From Alphaproteobacteria bacterium (lineage in GTDB: Bacteria; Pseudomonadota; Alphaproteobacteria; Micavibrionales; Micavibrionaceae), in assembly GCA_028289285.1 (NCBI GenBank), contig JANQRF010000002.1, forward strand, positions 682,001-746,000: 64,000 bases of DNA, in the 5' to 3' direction. Position numbers and translations under genes: made by a program. How positions within the stretch are numbered: position 1 is the stretch's first letter; every line of letters begins with the position of its first letter. Below the pieces are notes generated by a model. It was not told the DNA's origin and ran no database searches. It worked only from the letters and a program-made list of their open reading frames with translations. Positions 16,695 through 26,557 of the stretch are shown one piece after another.

Positions 16695-17921
16695 ATGACG
16701 AATACAGCTGCAGCCATTCAATCTCCCGCGCAGGATGAAGCCCCTATGACCAATTCTCTAAAAGATTATGTATTTACAAGTGAGTCTGTCTCCGAGGGTC
16801 ACCCGGATAAAATCTGTGATCAGATCTCCGATGCCATTGTTGATGAATACATGAAGCGCGATCCGCAGTCACGCTGCGCCGTCGAAACGGCAACGACAAC
16901 AAATTACGTCGGTATTATCGGTGAATGCCGCGGTCCGGCAGAAGTTGACCATGCGCTGATGGAGCAAGTCGCCCGCGATACGATTAAAAAGATCGGCTAT
17001 GAGCAGGAAGACTTTCACTGGAAAGATGTTGAGGTAGACGTTCGCGTACACAGCCAGTCCGCCGATATCGCTCAAGGTGTCGACTCTGCTGATAATAAAG
17101 ATGAAGGTGCCGGCGACCAGGGAATCATGTTCGGTTATGCCTGCCGCGAAACAGACGCGCTGATGCCTGCCGCGATTCATTATTCTCATGAAATTCTGCA
17201 TAAGTTGGCTGAAGCCCGTCATAGCGGCGCCTTACCATTGATCGAACCGGATTCAAAATCACAGGTCTCCCTGGAATATAAAGACGGGATGCCAATCCGT
17301 GCGACATCTGTTGTTGTTTCTACACAGCATGCGGAAAGCGCATCGCAAGCCGATGTCCGGGACATGGTCCGGCCGATTGTTGAAAGCGTTTTACCTGCAG
17401 GATGGATGTGTCCGGAAGATGAATTCTATGTGAACCCGACAGGACGTTTCGTCATTGGCGGCCCGGTCGGCGATGCCGGTCTCACAGGCCGAAAGATTAT
17501 CGTTGATACCTATGGCGGCGCGTCACCTCATGGTGGCGGTGCGTTCTCCGGGAAAGATTGTTCCAAGGTTGACCGCTCAGCAGCTTATGCTTCACGTTAT
17601 GTTGCTAAGAATATTATTGCGGCAGATTATGCAGATCGTTGTACGATCCAGCTTTCTTATGCGATTGGGGTCTCCAAGCCGATTTCCATTTACGTGAACA
17701 CGCACGGCACAGGCAAAGTGCCTGAAGCCAAGCTGGTAGATGCGATTACAAAATCAATTGATTTGTCTCCGCGCGGCATTCGCGAGCATCTTCAGCTGAA
17801 CAAACCGATCTATGCGCGCACGGCTGCGTATGGACATTTCGGCCGGGACCCTGAAGCTGATGGCGGCTTTAGCTGGGAAAAGCTCGACCTTGTCAGCGCT
17901 CTTCAAAAAGAAATTGGCTGA
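16695..17921 (+). CDS. metK: S-adenosylmethionine synthetase
   Basis: Forms SAM from methionine and ATP. From the chosen ATG the protein has 408 residues, with a ~23-residue N-terminal extension before the conserved [12 protein letters not shown]. Other family motifs are [12 protein letters not shown] (ATP site) and [16 protein letters not shown]. The AGGAAAG at 16680-16686 supports the ATG at 16695 rather than the one at 16674. Gene order XRE-metK-trmB is typical. SAM produced here feeds TrmB and MiaB encoded nearby. Confidence 0.97.
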   Translation: MTNTAAAIQSPAQDEAPMTNSLKDYVFTSESVSEGHPDKICDQISDAIVDEYMKRDPQSRCAVETATTTNYVGIIGECRGPAEVDHALMEQVARDTIKKIGYEQEDFHWKDVEVDVRVHSQSADIAQGVDSADNKDEGAGDQGIMFGYACRETDALMPAAIHYSHEILHKLAEARHSGALPLIEPDSKSQVSLEYKDGMPIRATSVVVSTQHAESASQADVRDMVRPIVESVLPAGWMCPEDEFYVNPTGRFVIGGPVGDAGLTGRKIIVDTYGGASPHGGGAFSGKDCSKVDRSAAYASRYVAKNIIAADYADRCTIQLSYAIGVSKPISIYVNTHGTGKVPEAKLVDAITKSIDLSPRGIREHLQLNKPIYARTAAYGHFGRDPEADGGFSWEKLDLVSALQKEIG

Positions 17922-18627
17922 GCACAATAAAGTTCTCAATGAAGTAAAACGTGTTTACGGGCGCCGGCATGGCCGGCCCCTTAGCCCGTCACGTCAAAAA
18001 GCCTTTGATGATATTTACCCGCAGCTTGAAATTCCGTTAGATCTCTTAACGGAGCAAGGTGATCTTGGTCCGGATGATCTGTTTAAACCCCCTGCTCCAA
18101 AAACCATTCTTGAAATCGGTTTTGGAAACGGTGAACGTCTAGCCGAAGCCATGCGCCATGATCCTGAAAATCATTATATCGGGGCGGAGCCGTTTTTAAA
18201 CGGCATGACAGCGTTCCTCAAAGACATTCAGAATGATCCAAAAGACAATATCCGCGTGCTGATGGATGATGCGCTTTTGATTGCTAGATCTCTGGCTGAT
18301 GAAACGATTGACGAGATTTATATCTTAAACCCTGATCCGTGGCATAAAGCCCGCCATCATAAACGCCGGATCGTGCGCGCCGAGACCCTGCCAGATTATC
18401 ACCGCATCCTCAAACCTGGCGGAAAATTAATCATGACCACAGACGTTATCCCGCTGGCCGATTGGATGCAGATTGAAACTGAAATCCATAGCGGGTTTGT
18501 CTGGAGCGCAGAAACCCCAAAAGACTGGCAGGCCCCGCCCAAGGGCTGGATCCCCACCCGCTATGAAACCAAAAAAGCCAGGGGCGCCAGTAAAATGACG
18601 TATTTGGTTTATAAAAGGTTGACATAA
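17914..18627 (+). CDS. trmB: tRNA (guanine-N7)-methyltransferase
   Basis: Methylates G46 of tRNA using SAM. The SAM-binding loop is [12 protein letters not shown], and the family hallmark [14 protein letters not shown] follows. The reading frame is open well into metK. I chose the TTG at 17914, which overlaps the end of metK by 8 bases, giving a 237-residue protein of normal length ([16 protein letters not shown]). An in-frame ATG at 17860 inside metK is the main alternative. The overlap implies coupling to metK. Confidence 0.92.
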   Translation: MAEHNKVLNEVKRVYGRRHGRPLSPSRQKAFDDIYPQLEIPLDLLTEQGDLGPDDLFKPPAPKTILEIGFGNGERLAEAMRHDPENHYIGAEPFLNGMTAFLKDIQNDPKDNIRVLMDDALLIARSLADETIDEIYILNPDPWHKARHHKRRIVRAETLPDYHRILKPGGKLIMTTDVIPLADWMQIETEIHSGFVWSAETPKDWQAPPKGWIPTRYETKKARGASKMTYLVYKRLT

Positions 18628-18666
18628 CATTATACCGTTGCTATAAGTTTAGCTAGGAGAAAAGTT

Positions 18667-18972
18667 ATGGCACATCCTGAATATGACGCACATCCAATCG
18701 TAAAGGGTATGACATGGTCTGTAGTAGCGATTGCAGCATTGGCGTTGCTCAGTGAATGCTCTCCAGATGCCAGGGGAGACACAAATATATCTAATGCCCC
18801 ATCCGAACCATCATTGACGGAAACGTTTAGTTTAAAAGAATTAACAGAGAGCTGTAGAGCTTTAACAGATAATGTATCTGAAGCTTCAAACGTAATAAAA
18901 GCACCAGTATTGCAAGTTGACGGAACTACTTTTGTTGCTTGTGATAATGTTAATTCATTGTCAATAAGGTAA
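18667..18972 (+). CDS. Small membrane-anchored hypothetical protein
   Basis: A 101-residue protein with a good AGGAGA ribosome binding site. A short cytoplasmic N-terminus leads into one hydrophobic helix (about 17-31, SVVAIAALALLSEC), then a polar, Ser/Thr-rich outside domain with two cysteines (ESCRAL, VACDNV). The cysteine at the end of the helix is not in a standard lipobox. AT-rich and not recognised. It lies between trmB and rimP and is closed by a terminator. Confidence 0.6.
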   Translation: MAHPEYDAHPIVKGMTWSVVAIAALALLSECSPDARGDTNISNAPSEPSLTETFSLKELTESCRALTDNVSEASNVIKAPVLQVDGTTFVACDNVNSLSIR

Positions 18973-19056
18973 TATTTTCTGATTAGTTTATTAGGGCTTG
19001 CAATTCCGCCTCAGATTTCCTATAAAGATCCTATAAATACCCGGTGATTTGAACAG

Positions 19057-19086
19057 GGTGGGCCCTAAAAAGGACCCGCCTTTTTT
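19057..19086 (+). terminator. Rho-independent terminator before rimP
   Basis: GGTGGGCCC (19057-19065), loop, GGACCCGCC (19072-19080), then six T. The stem has one mismatch and one G-T pair. It should end the metK-trmB-ORF101 transcript, so rimP to pnp would need its own promoter downstream. Confidence 0.7.
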
Positions 19087-19103
19087 GTTAGCTTTCGCCC
19101 GGT

Positions 19104-19179
19104 GTCATCCCCGCGAAAGCGGGGATCTGGTTAAAATAAGCGCAAAACGGAACCCGATTCCTGCTTGCGCAGGAATGAC
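19104..19179. repeat. Palindromic intergenic repeat forming the rimP leader (copy B)
   Basis: It starts GTCATCCCCGCGAAAGCGGG and ends CCTGCTTGCGCAGGAATGAC. The terminal AGGA (19171-19174) lies 5 bases before the rimP ATG, so this mobile-looking repeat supplies the ribosome binding site of an essential-operon gene. Related copies are at 8360 and 36178. Confidence 0.65.
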
Positions 19180-19698
19180 ATGATTGAAATGAAATTAAGC
19201 CCGATTGAGCAGCAAATTAACGATCTTATCCGCCCGTCCGTGCAGGAGATGGGCTATGACATCGTGCAGATCGGCCTGAAAAACGAGGTACTGGAAATCC
19301 TGGCTGAAGACCCGGAAACCGGGCGGATCGGCATTGATGAGTGCGCAGCTGTTAGCCGCACGATTGCAGGCATTCTTGACGAAAAAGACCCGATTAAAGG
19401 CGCGTATCGCTTGGAAGTCGGCTCGGCGGGCATTGATCGCCCGCTCACACGGCCTGAGGATTTTGAGCGCTATTGCGGCTTTGATACGAAAATAGAACTG
19501 GACAGCGCGCAAGAAAACGGTCAAAAACGCTTTCGCGGGGTTTTAAAGGGCCTGAATGCCCAAAAAGCCGTTTTGGAAACGGATGAAGGCGAAACGGAAC
19601 TTGACCTGGCCAATATCGCAAAGGCGCGTCTTGTGATGAGCGATGCCTTGATGAAGGCCAGTAAAAACGGGGATATTCCCCGAAGTACAAAAATGTAA
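19180..19698 (+). CDS. rimP: Ribosome maturation factor RimP
   Basis: A 172-residue factor for 30S subunit maturation, first gene of the rimP-nusA-infB operon. It has the two-domain layout of the family: an N-terminal alpha/beta domain with DIVQIGLKNEVLEILAED and the signature VGSAGIDRPLTRPEDFERYCG, then a C-terminal SH3-like domain. The ATG at 19180 is chosen because the AGGA of the upstream repeat is correctly spaced. Confidence 0.93.
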   Translation: MIEMKLSPIEQQINDLIRPSVQEMGYDIVQIGLKNEVLEILAEDPETGRIGIDECAAVSRTIAGILDEKDPIKGAYRLEVGSAGIDRPLTRPEDFERYCGFDTKIELDSAQENGQKRFRGVLKGLNAQKAVLETDEGETELDLANIAKARLVMSDALMKASKNGDIPRSTKM

Positions 19699-19708
19699 GG
19701 AAAGTAAA

Positions 19709-20005
19709 ATGGGTGATAATTCCAGATTTTCTATAGGTTTTAACATTGTGGGAAAAGTAAGTGAAGTTCAGGCAGCTATTTACACCTTATTTACGCAGTA
19801 CAATGGATTAAATTTTGTAAATGCTACCGGCGCAAAAGGTAATAAAAATTTTAGAAGTATAAGGGTAAGAAATAAAAACGCCCTGGATGTTATTAAGAAG
19901 TTGAAAGACTTAGGTATAAAAGATATTCACGGCCTGGATAGAGAACATGGCCGTGTTGAGTTAAGTGAGTTTTTATCTCAAAGAGGCCTTGAATATAGAA
20001 CTTAG
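19709..20005 (+). CDS. Small hypothetical protein inserted between rimP and nusA
   Basis: A 98-residue protein with an AAGGAAAG ribosome binding site, starting 10 bases after the rimP stop. It is basic, probably alpha/beta (FNIVGKVSEVQAAIYTLFTQY; KNALDVIKKLKDLGIKDIHGLD), with no membrane segment. Base composition is clearly more AT-rich than rimP and nusA. A gene at this place is unusual for the operon. Not recognised; its position suggests co-expression with transcription/translation factors but does not prove a related role. Confidence 0.65.
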   Translation: MGDNSRFSIGFNIVGKVSEVQAAIYTLFTQYNGLNFVNATGAKGNKNFRSIRVRNKNALDVIKKLKDLGIKDIHGLDREHGRVELSEFLSQRGLEYRT

Positions 20006-20049
20006 GCGAGAATAAAGAAAAAAGAAAGAAACAAGCAAAAGAGGAAAAA

Positions 20050-21621
20050 ATGGAATTATTGCAAGTTTCAGATGCGGTTGCCCGCGAAAAGAACATTGAT
20101 CGTGAAATCGTGATTGGCGCGATGGAAGAGGCTATTCAAAAAGCCGGGCGCTCCAAATACGGGCACGATCACGATATCCGCGCGCATATTGACCGTAAGA
20201 ACGGCGACATTACGCTTCAGCGGTTCCGCGAAGTCGTGGAAGAAGTGGACGAAGAAGAAGAAATGAAACAGCTCACGCTGGATGAAGCCAAGCGTATTAA
20301 GCCAGATGCCGCCCTTGGTGAATTTTTGATTGATGATCTTCCGCCGCTGGATTTCGGCCGCATTGCCGCTCAGACTGCCAAGCAGGTGATCGTCCAGAAA
20401 GTTCGCGAAGCTGAGCGCGAGCGTCAATATGAAGAATTTAAAGACCGCACGGGCGAGATCATTAACGGGATCGTCAAGCGTGTGGAATACGGCAATGTCA
20501 CGATTGATATTGGCGGTCGCGCCGAAGGCCTGCTCCGCCGTGATGAATGTCTGCCGCGTGAACGCCTGAATAACGGCGAACGTGTCCGTGCGTACATTTA
20601 CGATGTGCGTCAGGAACAACGCGGCCCTCAAATCTTTTTGTCACGGACCCACCCCGATTTCATGGCCAAGCTGTTTGCGCAGGAAGTACCTGAAATTTAT
20701 GACGGCATCATCGAGATTAAAGGCGTTGCCCGCGACCCAGGATCGCGCGCGAAAATAGCGGTCCTCTCCCGCGACGGATCGATCGATCCTGTCGGGGCTT
20801 GTGTCGGGATGCGCGGAAGCCGCGTTCAGGCCGTGGTTAATGAACTGCAAGGTGAAAAAATCGATATCATTCCATGGACGGAAGACATTGCCAGCTTCAT
20901 GATTCAGGCGCTTGCGCCTGCCGTTGTGGCAAAAGTTGTTCTGGATGAAGAAAATCAGCGTATGGATGTTGTCGTCCCTGAAGACCAGCTTTCCCTTGCT
21001 ATTGGCCGCCGCGGACAAAATGTGCGTCTCGCCTCGATGCTTTCCGGTTGGGATATCGACATCATGACCGAGGAAGAAGAAGCCAATAAACGTGCCGAAG
21101 AATTCAAATACCGCTCAGAGCTCTTTATCAGCGCACTGGATGTCGATGATGTGATTGCACACCTGCTGATCGCAGAAGGTTTCCGTTCCATTGAGGAGAT
21201 TGTTGAAACACCTGCTGAAGAACTCGCCACCATTGAAGGCTTTGATGAAGATGTGGCGGCCGAGCTCATTAACCGGGCCAATGCCTGGCTGGATGCGAAG
21301 GCCGAAGAGCTCAAACAAAAACAGCAGGAACTTGGCCTGGCCGATGATCTTGTGAATTTTGAAGGCCTGACACCTGACCAAATCATCAAGCTTGGTGAAA
21401 ACGAGATCAAAACCCGGGATGACCTTGCCGATCTGGCAACCGATGAGTTGGTTGAATTGCTTGGCGAAGGGTCTCTCAAACTTGTACAAGCCGAGCAAAT
21501 CATCATGGATGCCCGCGCACACTGGTTTGAAGATGAAGATAATGCCGAAGCTGAAAGCGAAGGCGAAACTGCAGACGAAGAAGGAGAAGCGCCTGCCGCT
21601 GCACACGCCAGCCATGGGTAG
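20050..21621 (+). CDS. nusA: Transcription termination/antitermination protein NusA
   Basis: A 523-residue RNA-polymerase-binding factor. In order: N-terminal domain (1-~125), S1 domain (~130-200, [28 protein letters not shown]), two KH domains (~225-345, with [19 protein letters not shown] and [13 protein letters not shown]), then two helix-hairpin-helix acidic repeats as found in proteobacterial NusA. The C-terminus is very acidic. An AGAGGAAA ribosome binding site precedes the ATG. It is followed by infB after 14 bases; the ylxR gene often found between them is absent. Confidence 0.97.
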   Translation: MELLQVSDAVAREKNIDREIVIGAMEEAIQKAGRSKYGHDHDIRAHIDRKNGDITLQRFREVVEEVDEEEEMKQLTLDEAKRIKPDAALGEFLIDDLPPLDFGRIAAQTAKQVIVQKVREAERERQYEEFKDRTGEIINGIVKRVEYGNVTIDIGGRAEGLLRRDECLPRERLNNGERVRAYIYDVRQEQRGPQIFLSRTHPDFMAKLFAQEVPEIYDGIIEIKGVARDPGSRAKIAVLSRDGSIDPVGACVGMRGSRVQAVVNELQGEKIDIIPWTEDIASFMIQALAPAVVAKVVLDEENQRMDVVVPEDQLSLAIGRRGQNVRLASMLSGWDIDIMTEEEEANKRAEEFKYRSELFISALDVDDVIAHLLIAEGFRSIEEIVETPAEELATIEGFDEDVAAELINRANAWLDAKAEELKQKQQELGLADDLVNFEGLTPDQIIKLGENEIKTRDDLADLATDELVELLGEGSLKLVQAEQIIMDARAHWFEDEDNAEAESEGETADEEGEAPAAAHASHG

Positions 21622-21635
21622 GTCCAACAAAATAT

Positions 21636-24080
21636 ATGAGCGAAAGCACGGACAAAGACAGCAAGAAAAAAACCCTCTCTCTCAAAGGGGGAACGCTCAG
21701 CCTCAAAGGGGGCGCGGGCGCTAAAGCACGTGCACCATCCGGCGGCGCAGGCACTGTTGTTGAAGTCCGTCGCCGTCGCTCCACACCCAAAGATGCGCCA
21801 ATGCCGGCCCCGTCCGGTGGCGGTGGCTCCACAACTGACAGACACCTCACTGAAGAAGAGCGCGAAGCCCGCGCCAAAGCGTTAAAAACGGCTCTCTCCG
21901 GCCCAACCAAAAAAGCCGAACGTGATTCCGAAATCGGTAAACGCGTCGAGCGTGAAAAGCCCAAAGTTGATACAACAGGCATGAGTGAGGATGAAGCCCG
22001 CGCTGCCGAACTTGCAGAGCTTCAACGTATCGAAGCTGAAGAAGCCGCTGCCCGGGCCCAGCAAACGAACACGCACCGCCGGGATGGAGATGAAGAAAGC
22101 TCCTACCGGGACCGCCTAAAACGCGCCCCTGCCCGCGCGCCTAAAAACACAAACCGCCGCAGCGGCGGAAAAATGACTGTTACGCAGGTCCTCAACCAGG
22201 ATTATGAGCGCGACCGTTCCATGTCTTTGGCTGCCCAAAAACGCGCGCGCGATAAAGCCCGCAAAGCGGCTCTTGGCCCGAAAGAGCCGGCCCAGAAAGT
22301 GTTCCGCGAAGTGGTTATTCCTGAAGTCATTACCGTGCAAGAACTAGCCAACCGGATGACTGAACAAACAAATGAAGTCATTAAGGCGCTGATGAAAAAC
22401 GGGATCATGGCGACCATCAACCAAACGATTGATGCTGATACAGCTGAACTTATCGTCATGGAATTCGGCCACAAGATCAAACGGGTTTCCGAGGCCGATG
22501 TCGAAGAAGGTCTTGGCGGCACGGAAGAGGATGATGATCCAGCCAAGCTTACATCACGCCCGCCGGTTGTTACAATCATGGGTCATGTTGATCACGGGAA
22601 AACATCCCTGCTCGATGCCATGCGCAAAACCGATGTTGTCTCCGGTGAAGCAGGTGGTATTACCCAGCATATTGGTGCCTATCAGGTGGAACGCGACGGG
22701 CAGAAAATCACGTTCCTGGATACGCCCGGTCACGCCGCCTTTACTGAAATGCGTGCCCGTGGCGCCAATGTGACGGATATCGTGATTATTGTGGTGGCTG
22801 CCAACGATTCTATTATGCCGCAAACAATTGAAGCGATTAATCACGCCAAGGCTGCAGGCGTGCCGATCATTGTCGCGATCAACAAGATCGATCTACCGGA
22901 TGCCAATCCGATGAAGGTCAAACAGGATCTTCTCACCCATGAAGTCATTACCGAAGATATGGGCGGTGAGGTTCAGGCCGTTGAAATCTCAGCCCTTCAA
23001 AAACAAAATCTGGATAAGCTTGAAGAAGCAATTTTGCTTCAATCCGAATTGCTTGAGCTCAAAGCCAACCCGGACCGTCCGGCGCAGGCCGTTGTTGTTG
23101 AAGCCAAAATGGAAACAGGCCGCGGCTCTGTTGCCACCGTCCTTATTCAAAGCGGAACTTTAAAGAAAGGCGACATCTTTGTTGTCGGCGCAGAAACGGG
23201 GCGCGTAAGGACCCTCATTGACGATCACGGCAACCAGATTGATGAAGCAGAACCAGGCAAACCCGTTGAAGTGCTTGGCTTGAACGGGACGCCCGATGCT
23301 GGGGACATTCTCAACGTCGTCGACAGCGATGCGCGCGCACGGGAAATCACCGATTACCGTCAGCGTGTTAAACGTGAAAAGCAGGCACTTGCCACCTCCT
23401 CTGCCGGCAAATCGTTTGAAGACCTTCTGGCAGCTTCCAAAGAAGCAGGTGAAAAACAAATTCTCCCCGTTGTCATCAAGGCCGATGTACATGGCTCTGT
23501 CGAAGCCATTATCGGCTCTCTTGAGAAAATGACTGAGGATAATGAAGAGATCGGCGTGCAGGTTCTCCATAGCGGTGTTGGCGGTATCACGGAATCCGAT
23601 ATTACGCTTGCAAACGCATCGAATGCTTTTGTCATTGGCTTTAACGTCCGTGCGAATGCACAGGCCCGCGAACAGGCTACGCGTGACGGTGTCGATATTC
23701 GCTATTACAACATCATCTATAATGTCATTGATGATGCCAAAGCGATCCTCTCAGGAATGCTCTCGCCCACCGAGCGCGAAGAATATCTCGGCCAGGCAGA
23801 AATCCGTCAAGTTTTCAATATTACCAAAGTTGGAAAAGTTGCCGGATGTATGGTGACCCTTGGTGCCGTCAAGCGCGGTGCGCGGGTGCGCCTCCTGCGT
23901 GATGATGTTGTTATTCACGATAACGGTGTCCTCAAAACTCTCAAACGTCATAAAGACGAAGTCAAAGAGGTTAAGGAAGGCATGGAATGCGGGATGGCCT
24001 TTGAAAATTACGATGACATCAAAGAAGGCGACATCATCGAATGCTTCGAAGTCATCGAAGAGGCACGATCTCTAGAGTAG
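21636..24080 (+). CDS. infB: Translation initiation factor IF-2
   Basis: An 814-residue GTPase that delivers initiator tRNA to the 30S subunit. A long Lys/Arg/Ala-rich disordered N-terminus is followed by an IF2_N domain (~215-265). The G domain has GHVDHGKT (~316-323), DTPGH and NKID. Beta-barrel domains II and IV (with [19 protein letters not shown]) follow. The first residues include duplicated [13 protein letters not shown] segments. It lies directly after nusA in the conserved operon. Confidence 0.98.
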   Translation: MSESTDKDSKKKTLSLKGGTLSLKGGAGAKARAPSGGAGTVVEVRRRRSTPKDAPMPAPSGGGGSTTDRHLTEEEREARAKALKTALSGPTKKAERDSEIGKRVEREKPKVDTTGMSEDEARAAELAELQRIEAEEAAARAQQTNTHRRDGDEESSYRDRLKRAPARAPKNTNRRSGGKMTVTQVLNQDYERDRSMSLAAQKRARDKARKAALGPKEPAQKVFREVVIPEVITVQELANRMTEQTNEVIKALMKNGIMATINQTIDADTAELIVMEFGHKIKRVSEADVEEGLGGTEEDDDPAKLTSRPPVVTIMGHVDHGKTSLLDAMRKTDVVSGEAGGITQHIGAYQVERDGQKITFLDTPGHAAFTEMRARGANVTDIVIIVVAANDSIMPQTIEAINHAKAAGVPIIVAINKIDLPDANPMKVKQDLLTHEVITEDMGGEVQAVEISALQKQNLDKLEEAILLQSELLELKANPDRPAQAVVVEAKMETGRGSVATVLIQSGTLKKGDIFVVGAETGRVRTLIDDHGNQIDEAEPGKPVEVLGLNGTPDAGDILNVVDSDARAREITDYRQRVKREKQALATSSAGKSFEDLLAASKEAGEKQILPVVIKADVHGSVEAIIGSLEKMTEDNEEIGVQVLHSGVGGITESDITLANASNAFVIGFNVRANAQAREQATRDGVDIRYYNIIYNVIDDAKAILSGMLSPTEREEYLGQAEIRQVFNITKVGKVAGCMVTLGAVKRGARVRLLRDDVVIHDNGVLKTLKRHKDEVKEVKEGMECGMAFENYDDIKEGDIIECFEVIEEARSLE

Positions 24081-24096
24081 AATTAAGGAAGATCAT

Positions 24097-24366
24097 ATGC
24101 ATGATATAGACACAGATATTGAGTTTCCAGACCAATTTAAAATTGCGGTAGAAAATATGCTCGATGATCTATCTTTTATTATGGAGCTTCCACGAGAGGA
24201 TATTAGAAAACGTTTAATTACATGCATGACAAGCTGTAAATTTACTGATCCTATGAGATCATATGATGAACGTAATCAAATGTTAGCAGATGAATTCGGC
24301 ATCGACACAGATATATTCTTAGAGTTGTTCGATCCTATGAAAGATACATATCCTAAGCCTAACTAA
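24097..24366 (+). CDS. Small acidic hypothetical protein between infB and rbfA
   Basis: An 89-residue, strongly acidic protein (MHDIDTDIEFPDQFK...; ends PMKDTYPKPN). An AAGGAAG ribosome binding site lies 6 bases upstream. The stop codon shares one base with the rbfA start (TAATG), so rbfA translation is probably coupled to it. Markedly AT-rich relative to infB and rbfA. Predicted helical, no membrane segment. Not recognised. infB-rbfA is usually uninterrupted. Confidence 0.7.
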   Translation: MHDIDTDIEFPDQFKIAVENMLDDLSFIMELPREDIRKRLITCMTSCKFTDPMRSYDERNQMLADEFGIDTDIFLELFDPMKDTYPKPN

Positions 24367-24752
24367 TGAAACGCAAAACCGTACATCAAGGGCCGTCGCA
24401 GCGCCAGCTTCGGGTTGGAGAGCATATCCGTCACGTTCTTTCCGAAAGCCTGCAGCGCGGCCATTTTCATGATGAAATCCTGCTCGATGCCAGCAAGATC
24501 ACCGTGACAGAAGTGCGCATGTCCCCGGACCTCAAGCAAGCAACCGCCTATGTTATGGCCCTTGGGGGCAAAGACATGGAAGAGCTTTTGCCTGCTTTAA
24601 ACAATAATGCAGCCGCGTTTCAAAAAGATATCAATGCCAAGTCTGATTTAAAATTTACACCCAAAGTGAAATTCAAAATCGATGATAGTTTTGAAAACGC
24701 CCAAAAGCTTGAAGGCATTCTGAGTAACATCCATTATTCCGATCAGGAGTAA
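24366..24752 (+). CDS. rbfA: Ribosome-binding factor A
   Basis: A 128-residue KH-like 30S assembly factor needed for 16S 5'-end processing. Family features are RVGEHIRHVLSESLQRG, ITVTEVRMSPDLKQATAYV and TPKVKFKIDDSFENAQKLEGIL. The start codon overlaps the stop of the preceding small gene by one base. truB follows 6 bases later. Confidence 0.96.
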   Translation: MKRKTVHQGPSQRQLRVGEHIRHVLSESLQRGHFHDEILLDASKITVTEVRMSPDLKQATAYVMALGGKDMEELLPALNNNAAAFQKDINAKSDLKFTPKVKFKIDDSFENAQKLEGILSNIHYSDQE

Positions 24753-24758
24753 TTACAC

Positions 24759-25703
24759 ATGCCGCGCAGGAAAAAGGGCATACCGATCCATGGCTGGATC
24801 AATCTGAATAAACCCGCAGGCATTACATCCACGCAGGCGCTTGGGATTATTAAGCGCGTACTCAAACCGCAAAAGGCCGGTCATGGTGGGACGCTCGATC
24901 CGCTGGCCGGCGGTGTGCTTCCCATTTGTCTTGGCGAAGCCACCAAGACCGTCAGTTTTGCTATGGATGCGCTCAAGACCTATCGCTTCACCGTGACATG
25001 GGGCGAACAACGCACGACCGATGACCTTGAAGGGAATGTTCTTAAAACATCTGACACCCGCCCTGCCCTTGAAGAGATAAAAAATATCCTATCCGGTTTC
25101 ACCGGAGACATAGACCAAATCCCGCCGCAATTTTCTGCCGTGAAAGTCGATGGGGAACGCGCCTATGACATCGCCCGGGACGGCGACGTGGCAGATATTA
25201 AATCCCGCAAGGTTTACATTGAATCCCTGTCGATCGAGAGCCATGACGGCGATACAACCACCTTCACCTGCATTTGCGGCAAAGGCACCTATATCCGCTC
25301 CCTGGCCCGGGATATGGGCGAACAACTGGGCTGTTTTGGGTATATCAGTGCCCTGGAACGCGCCGCCGTTGGGCCCTTAAAGCTGGAAGATGCGATTTCT
25401 CTGGACTTTTTCCGTCAAATCGTGGATAACAGCGCCGATTGTGACACGCAAAGCGTCATTCTCCCCTTAGAGACCGTCCTGGACGACATCCCGGTTCTGG
25501 CCTTGAAGGACCAGGAAGTGACGAAGCTGAAGAACGGCAATCCCCTGTCCTTCGTGGCAAAGCCTGATTTCGAACGTTTAAAACAGGCCGGGATTGATCC
25601 GAAAGCGGGCCAGACAATCTTGGCAACATATGAGGGCACACCCCTCGCTCTTGCCACGGTTCAAGGCCCGACTTTAAAGCCTTTGCGTGTCCTGAACATT
25701 TAA
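24759..25703 (+). CDS. truB: tRNA pseudouridine(55) synthase
   Basis: Makes Psi55 in the T-loop of tRNAs. The catalytic Asp47 is in GGTLDPLAGG. Other family blocks are LDGLxNxxKPxGxTS-like HGWINLNKPAGITST and GKGTYIRSLARDMGEQLG. At 314 residues it is of normal length, with a C-terminal PUA-like tail. It follows rbfA closely and precedes rpsO, as in other alphaproteobacteria. Confidence 0.97.
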   Translation: MPRRKKGIPIHGWINLNKPAGITSTQALGIIKRVLKPQKAGHGGTLDPLAGGVLPICLGEATKTVSFAMDALKTYRFTVTWGEQRTTDDLEGNVLKTSDTRPALEEIKNILSGFTGDIDQIPPQFSAVKVDGERAYDIARDGDVADIKSRKVYIESLSIESHDGDTTTFTCICGKGTYIRSLARDMGEQLGCFGYISALERAAVGPLKLEDAISLDFFRQIVDNSADCDTQSVILPLETVLDDIPVLALKDQEVTKLKNGNPLSFVAKPDFERLKQAGIDPKAGQTILATYEGTPLALATVQGPTLKPLRVLNI

Positions 25704-25724
25704 ACCATTTGAAAGGAGAATGTG

Positions 25725-25994
25725 ATGTCGATTACAGCAGAAAGAAAAGCCGAGCTGATTGGCGAATATGCCACAGGCAAAGGCGATACCGGATCCCCGG
25801 AAGTTCAAATCGCGATCCTGACAGAGCGGATCAATAATCTCTCTGAGCACATGCAGGGTAATAAAAAAGATTTTAGCTCCCGCCGCGGATTGCTCAAAAT
25901 GGTTGCGCAGCGCAGAAAGCTTCTCGACTATGTGAAAGCCAATGATGAAGGCCGCTATAAAGATATTATCAAGCGCCTGAATATCCGCCGCTAA
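25725..25994 (+). CDS. rpsO: 30S ribosomal protein S15
   Basis: The 89-residue primary 16S-binding protein of the central domain. The four-helix family pattern ([24 protein letters not shown]...[19 protein letters not shown]) is complete. The ATG at 25725 follows AAAGGAGAA. It is closed by a strong terminator, so pnp is not simply the next gene on the same mRNA: ppa and gpmA lie between on the other strand. Confidence 0.98.
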   Translation: MSITAERKAELIGEYATGKGDTGSPEVQIAILTERINNLSEHMQGNKKDFSSRRGLLKMVAQRRKLLDYVKANDEGRYKDIIKRLNIRR

Positions 25995-26002
25995 CCAATT
26001 CA

Positions 26003-26028
26003 AAAACCGCCACTCAGGCGGTTTTTTA
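26003..26028. terminator. Bidirectional terminator between rpsO and ppa
   Basis: AACCGCC (26005-26011), loop ACTCA, GGCGGTT (26017-26023), then a T run on the plus strand and an A run on the other side. The converging ppa stop codon is at 26026, so one hairpin can serve both genes. Confidence 0.85.
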
Positions 26029-26550
26029 TTTTACCCGCTTAATGCCCTCTTCAATCAGGCGCCTGGCCTCTGCCGCATCACCCCATTCGCCGATTTTGAC
26101 CCATTTGCCTTTTTCAAGGTCTTTATAATGGGTGAAGAAATGCTCAATCTGCTCACATAAAATCGGGCGCAGGTCGGTGTAATTATCGACATTGGCATGG
26201 TACGGGAAAAGCTTATCAACCGGGCGGGCGATGATTTTTTCATCAAGGCCGCCATCATCTTCCATCTTCAGCACGCCGATCGGCTTGGCCGCAATCACCG
26301 TCCCCGGCATCACGGGCGTATTGCCGATCACCAGGCAATCAACCGGGTCCCCATCTTCAGAGAGCGTATGCGGGATAAAGCCGTAATTGCCCGGGTAATA
26401 CATCGGCGTATGCAGGAAGCGATCGACAAATACCGCTCCACTCTCTTTATCCAGCTCATATTTGACCGGCGGGCCGCCCATCATATTTTCAATGATGACA
26501 TTCACTTCTTCAGGCACATCCGCACCGATTTCAATTTTTGAAATATCCAT
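26026..26550 (-). CDS. ppa: Inorganic pyrophosphatase
   Basis: A 174-residue family I soluble pyrophosphatase that hydrolyses PPi from biosynthesis. The metal-binding signature reads EDGDPVDCLV, and YELDKESGAVFVDRFLHT and NYGFIPHTL are typical. Start ATG at 26550. Lies downstream of gpmA on the same strand, 7 bases apart, likely one transcript. Confidence 0.96.
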   Translation of the reverse strand: MDISKIEIGADVPEEVNVIIENMMGGPPVKYELDKESGAVFVDRFLHTPMYYPGNYGFIPHTLSEDGDPVDCLVIGNTPVMPGTVIAAKPIGVLKMEDDGGLDEKIIARPVDKLFPYHANVDNYTDLRPILCEQIEHFFTHYKDLEKGKWVKIGEWGDAAEARRLIEEGIKRVK

Positions 26551-26557
26551 ATGGCCT

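Noticed and set aside
18731..18760. Lipobox in the 101-residue protein
   Set aside because: The sequence before Cys is LSE, which does not fit [LVI][ASTVI][GAS]C.
18973..19056. Small RNA or tRNA in the trmB-rimP gap
   Set aside because: A terminator is present, but there is no cloverleaf or known RNA motif and no promoter I can support.
20955..21845. Long minus-strand frame (296 codons) across the nusA-infB junction
   Set aside because: It is antisense to two certain genes, is Ser/Ala-rich low-complexity, and has no ribosome binding site; it is a shadow of GC-biased codons.
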